Shown: positions 44,642-54,041 of the stretch, in pieces
How positions within the stretch are numbered: position 1 is the stretch's first letter
How the letters are laid out: the number at the start of each line of letters is the position of its first letter
Assembly: GCA_035627375.1 (NCBI GenBank)
Contig: DASPLX010000005.1
Span: 1 to 64,000 of the forward strand
From: DASPLX01 sp035627375
GTDB taxonomy: Bacteria > Pseudomonadota > Gammaproteobacteria > Burkholderiales > Burkholderiaceae_D
Length of the DNA: 64,000 nt
Direction: 5' to 3'
Position numbers and translations under genes: made by a program
The notes under the pieces: model-generated
The model's database searches: none
The model's input: only the letters and a program-made list of their open reading frames with translations
Told to the model about the DNA's origin: nothing

Positions 44642-46876
44642 ATGAACCAAGCCATTCAGCAACTGCAGCCGGCTGTCGAACAGGAAGAATCGGTGGACCT
44701 GGCGAAGTATCTCGGATTTCTATCGGCCAATCGCTGGCTCATCGCGGGCGTCGCGGCGATCGCGATCATGTTGGGGACGGCTTATGCGTTCCTGGCGGCG
44801 CCGGTCTATGAGGCGAACATCCTGATCCAGGTGGAAGACAATTCCCGCTCGTCGTCGCGCGATGCCTTGGGAGAATTGTCGAGCGTCTTCAATCTCAAGA
44901 CGCGGGCGGCCTCGGAGATGGAAGTGCTGCGCTCGCGGCTCGTGCTGGCGAAGGCGGTCGACAATACCGGCTTGTATATCCAGGTGCAGCCGAAACATTT
45001 CCCGGTGGTCGGCGCGTGGCTGGCGCAGCGCGAGATCCAATTGCCGTTCGCCGATGCCTTCGAAGGAAGCGGCTACGTCTGGTCGCGCGAGACGGCGCGC
45101 GTGGCGCTGTTCGACGTGCCGGAGGCGCTGGAGGAAAACACGGAGTTCACGTTGCGCGCGGAAGGCGGCGGCAGGTTCCGCCTGCTGCAGGAGGAGGAGC
45201 GCATCGACGCCGCCGGCCGCGTGGGAGAGACGCTCAGGATCGACACGGCGAAGGGGCCGATCGCGCTGCGCGTCGACGATCTCGCCGCCAGGCCGGGCTC
45301 GCGATTCCTGCTGGTCAGGAAGAACCGGATGGCCACGATCGAAAGGTTGCAGGCCGCGCTCCGGATCGCGGAACGGGGCAAGCAATCGGACATCATCGGC
45401 GTGACGCTCGAAGGCCGGAATCCGAAACAGACCAGCGCGGTCCTCAATGAGATCGCCGATCAATACCTGCAGCAGAACGAGGATCGCAAGTCGGATGCGG
45501 CCGAGCGGTCGCTGGCTTTTCTCAGCCGGCAGCTGCCGGAGCTGAAGCAGGATCTCGAGAAATCGGAAGCGAAGTATAGCGAGCTGCGCAACAGCCGCGG
45601 CACCGTCGATCTGAACGAGGAAGCCAAGAACGTGCTGCAGCAATCGGTGCAGGCGCAGACCCGGCTGCTCGAACTGAAGCAGAAGAAGCGCGAGCTGCAG
45701 ACGCGCTTCGCCGACGAGCATCCCGCGATCGTCGCGATCGACGAGCAGATGCGCACTCTCGGCGGCGAGCTGGACAACGTGGCGCGCAAGATCCGGAATC
45801 TGCCGGCGGTCGAGCAAGACGTGGTGCGGTTGACGCGCGACGTGAAGGTCAACCAGGAAATCTATACGGCGCTGATGTCGACCGCCTTGCAGCTGCGGCT
45901 GGTGGCGGCGAGCAAGGGCGGCAACGTGCGCGTGCTCGACAAATCGATCGCGCCGGGCAAGCCGGCGCGGCCGAAGCGGATGCTGGTGATCTTCCTGTCC
46001 GGCGTCGCCGGCGTGATCCTCGGCGGGTTGGCCGCGCTCGCCAGGAAGAACATCTATCGCCGGGTCGACGATCCGGTCGAGATCGAGCAGTCGCTCGGCC
46101 TGCGCATCTCGGCCACCATCCCGCGCAGCGATCGCGAGCACGCCTACGGCAGGATGCAAGGAGAGCAAGCCGGCGCCCGCGCGCTCGCGCTCGAGTACGA
46201 TCCTGACGATGCCGGCGCCGCCGACGTGGTCGAAAGCCTGCGCCGCTTCCGCACCTCGATGCAATTCGCGATGACCGAGGCGAAGAACAATATCGCGCTG
46301 ATCACAGGTCCCACGCCGGGCGTCGGCAAGTCGTTCGTGTCGGCCAATTTCGCCGCCGTGCTGGCCGCCGTCGGCAAGCGGGTGCTGCTGGTGGATGCGG
46401 ATCTGCGCACCGGCCATCTGCACCGCTATTTCGGCCTCGAGCGAGGACAGGGCGTGTCGGATGTGGTCACCGGCAAGGCGCTGGTCGAGCACGTGCTGCA
46501 CAAGAACGTCGTGCCGGATGTCGATTTCATTTCCACCGGCCGCCTGACTGCCCGTCCGGCGGAACTGCTTGCGCACAAGAACTTCGCCAAGCTGCTGCAG
46601 TTGTTCGGCACGCGCTACGACTTCGTCCTGATCGATACCGCGCCGGTGCTCGCCGTCTCCGACGCCCAGATCATCGCGCCGCACGCCGGGGCGATCTTCA
46701 ATATCGTGCGCGGCGGCGTCAGCACGCTCAGCGAGATCGAGGAAACGGTCAAGCGCCTCAACGAAGCGGGCGTCTCCGTCACCGGCACCGTCTTCAACGA
46801 TTGGAATCCGCGTCTCGCGCGCTACCGCTACGGCATGAAGCGCTATGACCAGTACTTGATGGCCGACGCCCGCTGA
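44642..46876 (+). CDS. Wzc-type tyrosine autokinase / polysaccharide chain-length regulator
   Basis: 744 residues. Wzz-like chain-length domain between two membrane helices (about 32-52 and 445-465) with coiled-coil segments (LPELKQDLEKSEAKYSELRN), then a cytoplasmic BY-kinase: Walker A GPTPGVGKS (about 555), Walker A' LLVDADLRTG, Walker B FVLIDTAP, and a C-terminal tyrosine cluster RYRYGMKRYDQY that would be autophosphorylated. It controls polymerisation and export through the outer-membrane channel, whose gene is not in this window. First gene after control module copy 2; the flippase follows six nt downstream. Confidence 0.93.
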   Translation: MNQAIQQLQPAVEQEESVDLAKYLGFLSANRWLIAGVAAIAIMLGTAYAFLAAPVYEANILIQVEDNSRSSSRDALGELSSVFNLKTRAASEMEVLRSRLVLAKAVDNTGLYIQVQPKHFPVVGAWLAQREIQLPFADAFEGSGYVWSRETARVALFDVPEALEENTEFTLRAEGGGRFRLLQEEERIDAAGRVGETLRIDTAKGPIALRVDDLAARPGSRFLLVRKNRMATIERLQAALRIAERGKQSDIIGVTLEGRNPKQTSAVLNEIADQYLQQNEDRKSDAAERSLAFLSRQLPELKQDLEKSEAKYSELRNSRGTVDLNEEAKNVLQQSVQAQTRLLELKQKKRELQTRFADEHPAIVAIDEQMRTLGGELDNVARKIRNLPAVEQDVVRLTRDVKVNQEIYTALMSTALQLRLVAASKGGNVRVLDKSIAPGKPARPKRMLVIFLSGVAGVILGGLAALARKNIYRRVDDPVEIEQSLGLRISATIPRSDREHAYGRMQGEQAGARALALEYDPDDAGAADVVESLRRFRTSMQFAMTEAKNNIALITGPTPGVGKSFVSANFAAVLAAVGKRVLLVDADLRTGHLHRYFGLERGQGVSDVVTGKALVEHVLHKNVVPDVDFISTGRLTARPAELLAHKNFAKLLQLFGTRYDFVLIDTAPVLAVSDAQIIAPHAGAIFNIVRGGVSTLSEIEETVKRLNEAGVSVTGTVFNDWNPRLARYRYGMKRYDQYLMADAR

Positions 46877-46882
46877 TCGTCC

Positions 46883-48331
46883 ATGATGCTTGCCAGTCCG
46901 TTCTTGCGCCGCATGCTGCCGAGAAATCGCTTCGTGCGCAACGTGTCCGTCTTGGTCGGCGGCACCGCCGGCGCCCAGGCCGCGGCGGTGCTGGCCGCGC
47001 CGCTGCTGACGCGTCTTTACACGCCCCAGGACTTCGGCTTGCTGGCGGTGTTCGCCGCCTTGCTGTCGCTGATCTCGGTGATCGCCGGCTTGCGCTATGA
47101 GACCGCGATCCCGTTGCCGGAGGACGGCGCGGAAGCGGCGGCGCTGGCGGCGCTCGGCCTGCTGTGCGTGGCCTTGGTGTCCGCCCTCAGCGCGATTCCG
47201 ATCTTTCTTTACGGGACCGAGATCGCCGCGTGGCTCAATACGCCGCGGCTGGCGGACTATTTCTACCTGGTGCCGCTCGGCGCGCTGTTGGCGGGCTGTT
47301 ACAGCGTGCTGAATTTCTGCGCCATCCGGAGCCGGGAATTCGGGCCGCTCGCCAAGACCAAGCTCGGCCAGTCGGCGATCGCCGTGCTGATCCAATTGGC
47401 GGGAGCGCCGTTCGGCGCGCTGGCGCTGTTGCTCGGACAGATGGCCGGGCAGGGCGCGGGGGCGGTATCGCTTGCCGCGCGCGTGCTGCGTCCGCGGCGT
47501 TCGCGCTTGCGGGCGATCGGATGGCGCTCGCTGGCGCAGGCCGCGCGCCGCTACCGGCAATTCCCGTTGTTCGCGACCTGGGGCGCCTTATTCAATACCG
47601 CCGGTTCGCAATTGCCGGCGGTGCTGTTCGCCGCCCTGTTCGGGCCGGCGGCGGCGGGCCTGTATATCCTCGCCAATCGCGTGCTGGCCATGCCGATGCA
47701 ATTGCTCGGGCAAGCCATCGGCAACGTGTTCGTCTCCGACGCGGCCGTCGCGCGTCGCGAAGGACGGCTGGCGCGCCTGACCGCCGACATACATTACCGC
47801 CTGGCCCAGATCGGCATGCCGCCGATGGTGGTGCTGCTGGCCGCCGGTCCGCAGCTCTTCGCCCTCGTCTTCGGCGAGCAATGGCGCGCCGCAGGCGTCT
47901 ATGCGCAATGGCTGGCGCCGTGGCTGTATCTGGTATTCGTCACCTCGCCGCTGTCGTCGCTGTTCGCGGTGCTCGAGCGGCAGGCGGCCGGCATGCTGTT
48001 CCAAGGATTGCTGCTGTCGGTGCGGGTGGCCGCGATCGCGTTCGGCGCCTGGGCCGGCGACGTCATGACGGCGGTCGCCTGGTTCGCGACCGGCAGCGCG
48101 TTGTGCTGGTTCGCCTGCCTGGCGTGGCTGGTGCGCGCCTCGGGAAATGCCTGGCGCGTCGTCTGGCAGCCGACCGTCGGCGCCCTGGCCTGGGCGGCCG
48201 CGCTGGCCTCGCCGCTGATCGCCGGCGCCGCCTGGCCGATGGGGCGCGCGCAATGGGTGCTGTTCGCCGCGGCGACCGTGCTACTGATCGCCGCGCGTTA
48301 TGCTTTCCTGATGAGGAGGGCGTGGCGATGA
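46883..48331 (+). CDS. Wzx-type lipid-linked oligosaccharide flippase
   Basis: 482 residues, about 12 membrane helices, MOP/polysaccharide-transporter fold: NVSVLVGGTAGAQAAAVLAAPLLTRLYTPQDFGLLAVFAA at the N-terminus, and FPLFATWGALFNTAG-type helix 7 in the middle (start shown; LPAVLFAALFGPAAAGLYILA follows). It would flip undecaprenyl-pyrophosphate-linked repeat units across the inner membrane. Its stop overlaps the next start (ATGA). Confidence 0.88.
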   Translation: MMLASPFLRRMLPRNRFVRNVSVLVGGTAGAQAAAVLAAPLLTRLYTPQDFGLLAVFAALLSLISVIAGLRYETAIPLPEDGAEAAALAALGLLCVALVSALSAIPIFLYGTEIAAWLNTPRLADYFYLVPLGALLAGCYSVLNFCAIRSREFGPLAKTKLGQSAIAVLIQLAGAPFGALALLLGQMAGQGAGAVSLAARVLRPRRSRLRAIGWRSLAQAARRYRQFPLFATWGALFNTAGSQLPAVLFAALFGPAAAGLYILANRVLAMPMQLLGQAIGNVFVSDAAVARREGRLARLTADIHYRLAQIGMPPMVVLLAAGPQLFALVFGEQWRAAGVYAQWLAPWLYLVFVTSPLSSLFAVLERQAAGMLFQGLLLSVRVAAIAFGAWAGDVMTAVAWFATGSALCWFACLAWLVRASGNAWRVVWQPTVGALAWAAALASPLIAGAAWPMGRAQWVLFAAATVLLIAARYAFLMRRAWR

Positions 48332-49959
48332 AGGTGCTCAGGATGCATCTGGCCGGCAAGGGCTGGACCCGCAGCGACAAGCACGGCCTGCACCTGCGCG
48401 GCACGCTGTTCGCCGGAACGGCGGCGCGCCGCTCGCCGCAGGAAGTCGCCGGCCTGTTGCCGGACGCGGACGGCAGCCTGACGGCATGGCGCGCGGCGCT
48501 GGCAGCATGCAACGGCTTCTTCGCGCTGGTGCGGCAAGCGGGGCCGCAGCTGATCGCCGTCGTCGATCATGTGCGCGGCTTTCCCTTGTTCTATGGAGAA
48601 AATGCCGGCACCGTTTTCCTGAGCGATGACGCGGAATGGGTGCGGCGCGAACTCGGCGAACAGACGATGGATCCTGTGGCGCGCGACGAATTCCGCCTGA
48701 CCGGCTACGTGACCGGCGGCGACACGCTGTATCCGAAGATCAGGCAGTTGCAGGCCGGCGAACTGCTCGCGATCGACCTGGTGCGCTCCGGCTCCGCGAT
48801 CCTGGCCTATCGATATTTCCGCTATTGGCATGCGGAGCCCGCGGCCTGGGACGAGCCCGGCATGCGGCGCGGCTTCGATGCCGCCGTGCTCGCCGCGGCG
48901 CAACGCCTGATCGATTACGCGGACGGACGGCAGATCGTGCTTCCCTTGAGCGGAGGCTACGATTCGCGCCTGATCGCCACGCTGCTGTGCCGGCTCGGCT
49001 ACCGCAAGGTCCTGGCCTTCACCTATGGCGTCAAGGGCAACAAGGAAGCCGCGTACAGCCGCCAGGTGGCGCACGCCTTGGGCCTGGAGTGGCATTTCGT
49101 GGAATACGGCGACGCCCGTTGGCGCGCGGCGTGGAATACCGAAGAGCGCCGCCATTATCAGCGCTGGGCCTCGGGCTGGAGCAGCCTGCCGCATGTCCAG
49201 GATTGGGCCGCGGTGCGCGCGCTGCGCGGCGCCGGCGTCGTCGATGCCGATTGCGTCTTCGCGCCCGGCCATACCTGCGTCCGGCGCCATACCGGCGTCA
49301 CGGTCGAGGACATCGCGGGCGACGCCGGACCGCGGGCGCCGGCCAGCCTCGAACTGCTGGTGGAAAAGATCCTGCGCGGGCATTACACCCGCTCGACCGG
49401 CAAATCCGGGCCGCGCGCCGATTTCCCGCGCTGGAAAGCGCGGGTGGCCGACCGCCTGGAACGCAGCCGCATCGCGTCGCCGCTCGAACTGGCCGATGCC
49501 CACGAAAAATGGGAGTGGCAGGAGCGGCAGACCAAGTTCATCTGCAACTCGGTCCGGGTCTACGAATTCTTCGGATGCGACTGGTGGCTGCCGCTGTGGG
49601 ATGCGGAGTTCATGCGCTATTGGCAGGGCGTGCCGCTCGCGCTGCGGATCGAGCGGCGCTGGTACGACGATCATGTGCGGCGCCTCTATGCCGAGCAGAC
49701 CCGCGACGGCGCCGCCGCGGCCCTCCGCAACGCCGAGGAGATCGGCCCGCTCGGCAAGGCGATCCGCCTGGCCGTGGCCAAGTTTCCTCCCGGCGTGAAG
49801 AACTATCTGAAATCGATCCGCCACGCCGTGCTGCCGGCCCGCTATACGGACGGCTACGTCGTGTCGCACCTGCCGCGCGCGGAACTGAAGCGCCTGAGCG
49901 ACGAAGGTTATCGCATCGATGGAATATTGGTCCATGAATTTCTCGGCCTGGCGCCATAG
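48328..49959 (+). CDS. asparagine-synthase-like protein of the polysaccharide cluster
   Basis: 543 residues. The C-terminal part is an asparagine-synthetase-type ATP-pyrophosphatase, with the PPi loop LPLSGGYDSRL and a downstream KWEWQERQTKFI region. The N-terminal domain is class-II-glutaminase-like in layout (VVDHVRGFPLFY, VFLSDDAEWVRREL) but begins MKVLRM without the Cys2 nucleophile, so it cannot use glutamine. By family knowledge it would adenylate a carboxylate and join it to ammonia or another amine; in this cluster the uronic acid carboxyl of the polymer is a plausible target (inference). Translationally coupled to wzx by ATGA. Confidence 0.85.
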   Translation: MKVLRMHLAGKGWTRSDKHGLHLRGTLFAGTAARRSPQEVAGLLPDADGSLTAWRAALAACNGFFALVRQAGPQLIAVVDHVRGFPLFYGENAGTVFLSDDAEWVRRELGEQTMDPVARDEFRLTGYVTGGDTLYPKIRQLQAGELLAIDLVRSGSAILAYRYFRYWHAEPAAWDEPGMRRGFDAAVLAAAQRLIDYADGRQIVLPLSGGYDSRLIATLLCRLGYRKVLAFTYGVKGNKEAAYSRQVAHALGLEWHFVEYGDARWRAAWNTEERRHYQRWASGWSSLPHVQDWAAVRALRGAGVVDADCVFAPGHTCVRRHTGVTVEDIAGDAGPRAPASLELLVEKILRGHYTRSTGKSGPRADFPRWKARVADRLERSRIASPLELADAHEKWEWQERQTKFICNSVRVYEFFGCDWWLPLWDAEFMRYWQGVPLALRIERRWYDDHVRRLYAEQTRDGAAAALRNAEEIGPLGKAIRLAVAKFPPGVKNYLKSIRHAVLPARYTDGYVVSHLPRAELKRLSDEGYRIDGILVHEFLGLAP

Positions 49960-50536
49960 GGTCGCCGAGAGCGGGCCTGCCGCGTGCACGTTCGTCTTGC
50001 GCAACCTGGCGCGCGGACGGCGGCTGCGGCCGTTCGCGGCCGTCGAGCATGAAGCCGGCGCTGGCGAGCGGTTTGCCGTCGGGCCGGCGGCCGCGACCGG
50101 CCTGGCGGACCTCTACGGCCTGTACGCGGCGCTCAACGGGGGACGGCGGCTCGAGCCGCAGACGCGTCTCCTGCTGCGCCTGCGCGGCGAGCGATTCTGC
50201 CTGACGGCGCGCCGCTGCGCAGACGGCGCGCTGGCCGGCATGGCGCTCTACTACTTCAATGCGCGCGACCGCGACGCCGGCGCGATCCATGAAGCCTATA
50301 TCGGCCTCATGCCGCCGCTACGCGGCATGGGGCTCGGCACCTTCATGCGGCGCCACGCGTTGCGGCATTTCGCCGGCTGCGGGTTGGATCGCGTCTCGTC
50401 GCGCGTGAGCGCCGGCAACCTGCCGTCCTTGAAAGGCAACATGAAGCTCGGTTTCCTGCCGGTGGAAACCTATTTCGACTCCGCCATGGCGGAGCAACGC
50501 CACTATCTGATTTGCGACCTGGGACCCTACCGATGA
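49919..50536 (+). CDS. GNAT-family acyltransferase
   Basis: 205 residues (ATG 49934, with GGAATAT upstream, is an equally good start). GNAT fold with a beta strand ALAGMALYYFN, IHEAYIGLMPPLRGMGLGTF containing the acyl-CoA pyrophosphate loop R-G-M-G-L-G, and a C-terminal VSAGNLPSLKGNMKLGF. It would transfer an acyl group to an amine, likely an amino sugar or an intermediate of the polymer. It overlaps the gene before it by 41 nt and the next gene by four nt. Confidence 0.8.
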   Translation: MEYWSMNFSAWRHRVAESGPAACTFVLRNLARGRRLRPFAAVEHEAGAGERFAVGPAAATGLADLYGLYAALNGGRRLEPQTRLLLRLRGERFCLTARRCADGALAGMALYYFNARDRDAGAIHEAYIGLMPPLRGMGLGTFMRRHALRHFAGCGLDRVSSRVSAGNLPSLKGNMKLGFLPVETYFDSAMAEQRHYLICDLGPYR

Positions 50537-51552
50537 CAAGCCGATCAGCCAATACCCTCGAGCCGCCGGAGAACGCGAAGGAAATCTATCGCGCCTTCTC
50601 GGCCACGGAAGCCACGCTGCCCATTTTCTCGCGAAGTTGGTGGCTGGATGCCGTGGCGGGCGAAGATGGGTGGGATGTCGCCGTGATCTGCAAGGGCAAC
50701 GAGGTCGTCGCCGCCATGCCGTATGCGGTGCGGCGGCGCTACGGCATGACGACGCTCGGACAGCCGCCGCTGACCCAGAAGCTCGGCCCCTGGCTGCGCT
50801 CCTACGACAGCCGGCCCGCGACCAGGCTGGCGCAGGAGAAGGAGTGGATGCAAGGATTGATCGATCAATTGCCGGCCTTCGACCATTTTTCGCAAAACTG
50901 GCACTACGGCCAGACCAACTGGCTGCCGTTCTCGTGGAACGGCTTCCGCCAGACCACGCGCTATACCTATGTGCTCCACGATCTCAGCTCGCACGACACA
51001 CTGTGGTCCGGGTTCGAGCACAGCGCGCGCGCGGAATGCAAGAAAGCGACGGAACGCTTCCGATTGCAGGTGCGCGACGATCTGCCGCTGGAAGCCATGA
51101 TCGATTTGAATCGCCAGACCTTCGAGCGCCAGGGACTGGACGTCCCGTTTTCGGAAGCGCTGGTGCGCCGCATCGATGCGGCTTGCGCACAGCGCGGCTG
51201 CCGCAAGTTCTTCATCGCTGTCGATGCCGAAGGGCGGCATCACGCGGCCAACTACATCGTGTGGGACGAGACCAGTTCCTACGGCCTGATGAGCGGCGCC
51301 AACCCCGCCTTGCGCAACAGCGGCGGCGCCAGCCTGTGCATGTGGGAAGCGATCCGCCACGCGTCGAAGGTGACGCGGAAATTCGACTTCGCCGGTTCGA
51401 TGATGGAGCCTGTGGAACGCTTCCTGAGGAGTTTCGGCGCCACGCAGATGCCGTATTCGAACGTCAGCAAGACGCCTTCCAAGCTGCTGCGCATGCGGCA
51501 GTTCCTCCAATCCGCGCGCGCCGAGCGCTATCACAGGAAGAGTGCGGCATGA
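50533..51552 (+). CDS. FemAB-like GNAT transferase 1
   Basis: 339 residues from ATG 50533 (ATGA overlap with the previous stop). Double-GNAT FemAB-like fold: SRSWWLDAVAGEDGWDVAV, MPYAVRRRYGMTTLGQPPLTQ, NWHYGQTNWLPFSWNGF, DLNRQTFERQGLDVPFSE, GANPALRNSGGASLCMWEAI. Relatives transfer aminoacyl or acyl groups to amino groups of cell-wall or polysaccharide precursors. It is a close paralogue of the next gene; the two share most motifs along their full length. Confidence 0.85.
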   Translation: MTSRSANTLEPPENAKEIYRAFSATEATLPIFSRSWWLDAVAGEDGWDVAVICKGNEVVAAMPYAVRRRYGMTTLGQPPLTQKLGPWLRSYDSRPATRLAQEKEWMQGLIDQLPAFDHFSQNWHYGQTNWLPFSWNGFRQTTRYTYVLHDLSSHDTLWSGFEHSARAECKKATERFRLQVRDDLPLEAMIDLNRQTFERQGLDVPFSEALVRRIDAACAQRGCRKFFIAVDAEGRHHAANYIVWDETSSYGLMSGANPALRNSGGASLCMWEAIRHASKVTRKFDFAGSMMEPVERFLRSFGATQMPYSNVSKTPSKLLRMRQFLQSARAERYHRKSAA

Positions 51553-52610
51553 CGACAGCATTGATGACGGCCAGGGATGCCTCCCCGGAAATCCTGGGGA
51601 CCCAGGTTCCGCCCCTTGCGGAGCGGGAGCCGAAGGCGGGCGCGCCGATCGACGCGAAGGAAGCCTATCGCCGGTTTTCGGAACGGGAACCGGGCATCCC
51701 GATCTATTCGCGCGGCTGGTGGCTGGATGCGGTGGCCGGACCCGACGCCTGGGATGTCGCGCTGGTGCGCAAGGGCGACGACATCCGCGCGACCCTGCCT
51801 TACGTGATACGCCGGCGCTACGGCTTGACCGTGCTCGGCCAGCCGCCGCTGACCCAGAACCTCGGACCGTGGCTGGACGTGCAGCGCGCCAAGCCGGCGG
51901 CCAGGATGGCGGACGAAAAGGAATTGATGCAAGCGCTCATCGATCGGCTGCCGGCATTCGATCATTTCGCGCAGAACTGGCACTACGGCCGCACCAACTG
52001 GCTGCCGTTCTACTGGAACGGCTTCAAGCAGACGACGCGCTACTGCTATCTGCTCACCGGACTTATTTCGCCGCAACGGATCTGGTCCGGTTTCCACCAC
52101 AATGCCCGCAACGAATGCCACAAGGCGCTGCAGCGCCACCGGCTGCGGGTGCGCAGCGATTTGCCGATCGACGTCTTCCTGAAACTCAACCGCCGCACCT
52201 TCGAGCGGCAGGGAATGGACGTGCCATATTCCGACGAACTGGTGCGCCGCCTCGATGCCGCCTGCGCCCAGCGCGGCTGCCGCAAGACCTTCATCGCGAC
52301 CGACCCTGACGGCCGTCCGTATGCCGGCGTCTACGTCGTGTGGGACGAGAACGGCGCATATGCCTTGATGAGCGGCGCCGACCCGGCCCTGCGCAACAGC
52401 GGCGCCGCCAGCCTGTGCTTCTGGGAAGCCGTCAGGCATGCCGCCGGATTCACGGCCCGCTTCGATTTCGGCGGCTCGATGATGGAGCCGGTCGAGCATT
52501 TCTTCCGCGGCTTCGGCGCGCACCAGGTGCCGTATTTTTGCGTCAGCAAGACGCCTTCGCTGTTGCTGCGCGCGCGGCAGAGCGTGTTGGGGGAATGGAA
52601 CGGGGCATGA
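51549..52610 (+). CDS. FemAB-like GNAT transferase 2 (tandem paralogue)
   Basis: 353 residues from ATG 51549 (ATGA overlap). Same domain order and motifs as the preceding gene: SRGWWLDAVAGPDAWDVAL, LGQPPLTQNLGPWL, NWHYGRTNWLPFYWNGF, LNRRTFERQGMDVPYSDELV, GADPALRNSGAASLCFWEAV, with a longer N-terminus. A tandem duplication whose copies have diverged, suggesting two related acceptors or donors in polymer decoration. Confidence 0.85.
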   Translation: MTTALMTARDASPEILGTQVPPLAEREPKAGAPIDAKEAYRRFSEREPGIPIYSRGWWLDAVAGPDAWDVALVRKGDDIRATLPYVIRRRYGLTVLGQPPLTQNLGPWLDVQRAKPAARMADEKELMQALIDRLPAFDHFAQNWHYGRTNWLPFYWNGFKQTTRYCYLLTGLISPQRIWSGFHHNARNECHKALQRHRLRVRSDLPIDVFLKLNRRTFERQGMDVPYSDELVRRLDAACAQRGCRKTFIATDPDGRPYAGVYVVWDENGAYALMSGADPALRNSGAASLCFWEAVRHAAGFTARFDFGGSMMEPVEHFFRGFGAHQVPYFCVSKTPSLLLRARQSVLGEWNGA

Positions 52611-53986
52611 TGCTGCGGATCGTTTTTCCCGACGGCTGCCGGGCGGAGAAGCGCTGGATCGCGGACGTGGTGCTGGGCGAGTGGCTCGGTTTGTCCTTCG
52701 AGATCGCCTTCGACGAGGGCAGCGACGTGCGCATCGTTGCACCTGGCGCACCTGGCGCGCGGGGCGAGACGCTGTCCTTGCCGGAAGTCTTCTTCGCGCT
52801 CGCCTCCGCGGCCTGGCTCGGCCGCGCCAGCCTGCCGCCCGAGCCGCTGGCGCAGTGGCGACCCGACCGGTGCGGCTTGCAGCCGCCGTTGCTGCACCCG
52901 GCGGTGCCCGTTCTCTACGGCGTGTCCGAAGAGCCGCATGCCGGACTGCCCATCGATATCTTCGGCTCCGCGTTCTTCATGTTGACGCGCTATGAAGAGG
53001 CGGTCTCCGACTTGCGCGACGGCCACGAGCGTTTTCCGCTCGCGGCTTCCCTGGCGCACCGCTACGGCTTCGTCGAGCGCCCGCTGGTGGACGAGTATGT
53101 CGAAATCCTGTGGGCCGCGCTGGCGCGCCGCTGGCCGCGGCTCGAGCGCAAAACGCGGACCTTCAAGACCGTGGTGAGCTGCGACGTCGACCATCCCTAT
53201 CATCCGAGCGCGCGCTCCCTCGGCCGTCTCGCGAAACGGGCGATCGGCGAAGCGATCCGCCGCCGCAGCCTGGCGGCGGCGCTGGCGCCGGTCAGGAACC
53301 ATATCGCCAGCAGGCGCGGCGATTGGCGCGGCGATCCCTACTATCACACCGTCGACTGGATGATGGAGGTCAACGAACGCGCCGGCAATACCGTGGCGTT
53401 CTACTTCATTCCAGAAATCACCGATGCCGCGGTGGACGACACCTGCGCGCTCACCGACCCCGCCGTGATCGCCATGATCCGGCGGATCGCCGCGCGCGGC
53501 CATGAGATCGGCATCCACCCGGGCTACCGCACCTACCGCAGCAGCGGCAGGATCCGGTCGGGGCTGGACAAGCTGCAACGGCTGCTGCGGCAGCAAGACA
53601 TCGAGCAGCGCATCGCCGGCGGCCGCCAGCATTACCTGCGCTGGTCGGTGCATACGCCGGGCGCGTGGGACGCCGCCGGGTTGCACTACGACAGCACGCT
53701 TGGTTACGCCGAGCGGGCGGGATTCCGCTGCGGCACCAGCCGCGAGTTTCCGATGTTCGACCTGTGCGAAAGAAGGGCGCTGCGGCTGCGGCAGCGGCCT
53801 TTGATTTGCATGGAAGTGTCGGTGATCCAGCACATGGGATACGGCGTGACCGAAGCGGCGTGGGCAAAGATGGCGGAATTGAAAGCGATCGTGCGAAAGT
53901 TCAATGGCGACTTCACTTTGCTATGGCATAACTCCGGTTTCGAGGCCGCCGGCGCGAAAGAAATGTATTGCGGCATCATCGCCTGA
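52607..53986 (+). CDS. polysaccharide deacetylase family protein
   Basis: 459 residues from ATG 52607 (ATGA overlap). An N-terminal domain of about 190 residues (LPIDIFGSAFFMLTRYEEAV, typical of this cluster-associated subfamily) precedes a NodB-like barrel with the metal/catalytic Asp in VVSCDVDHPYHP, HEIGIHPGYRTY supplying the His ligands, WSVHTPGAWDAAGLHYDSTL and LLWHNSG near the end. It would remove N-acetyl groups from the polymer or lipid-linked unit, creating free amines for the FemAB-like and GNAT enzymes encoded just upstream (inference). Confidence 0.87.
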   Translation: MMLRIVFPDGCRAEKRWIADVVLGEWLGLSFEIAFDEGSDVRIVAPGAPGARGETLSLPEVFFALASAAWLGRASLPPEPLAQWRPDRCGLQPPLLHPAVPVLYGVSEEPHAGLPIDIFGSAFFMLTRYEEAVSDLRDGHERFPLAASLAHRYGFVERPLVDEYVEILWAALARRWPRLERKTRTFKTVVSCDVDHPYHPSARSLGRLAKRAIGEAIRRRSLAAALAPVRNHIASRRGDWRGDPYYHTVDWMMEVNERAGNTVAFYFIPEITDAAVDDTCALTDPAVIAMIRRIAARGHEIGIHPGYRTYRSSGRIRSGLDKLQRLLRQQDIEQRIAGGRQHYLRWSVHTPGAWDAAGLHYDSTLGYAERAGFRCGTSREFPMFDLCERRALRLRQRPLICMEVSVIQHMGYGVTEAAWAKMAELKAIVRKFNGDFTLLWHNSGFEAAGAKEMYCGIIA

Positions 53987-54041
53987 CTTCCGCCCGGCGG
54001 CGATGACTATAGGCTGACTTCAAGGGAAACAGTGCAAGCTC

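Noticed and set aside
44720..47560. 946-codon antisense frame over wzc and wzx
   Set aside because: Sense strand encodes well-recognised Wzc and Wzx proteins; the antisense product is compositional noise.
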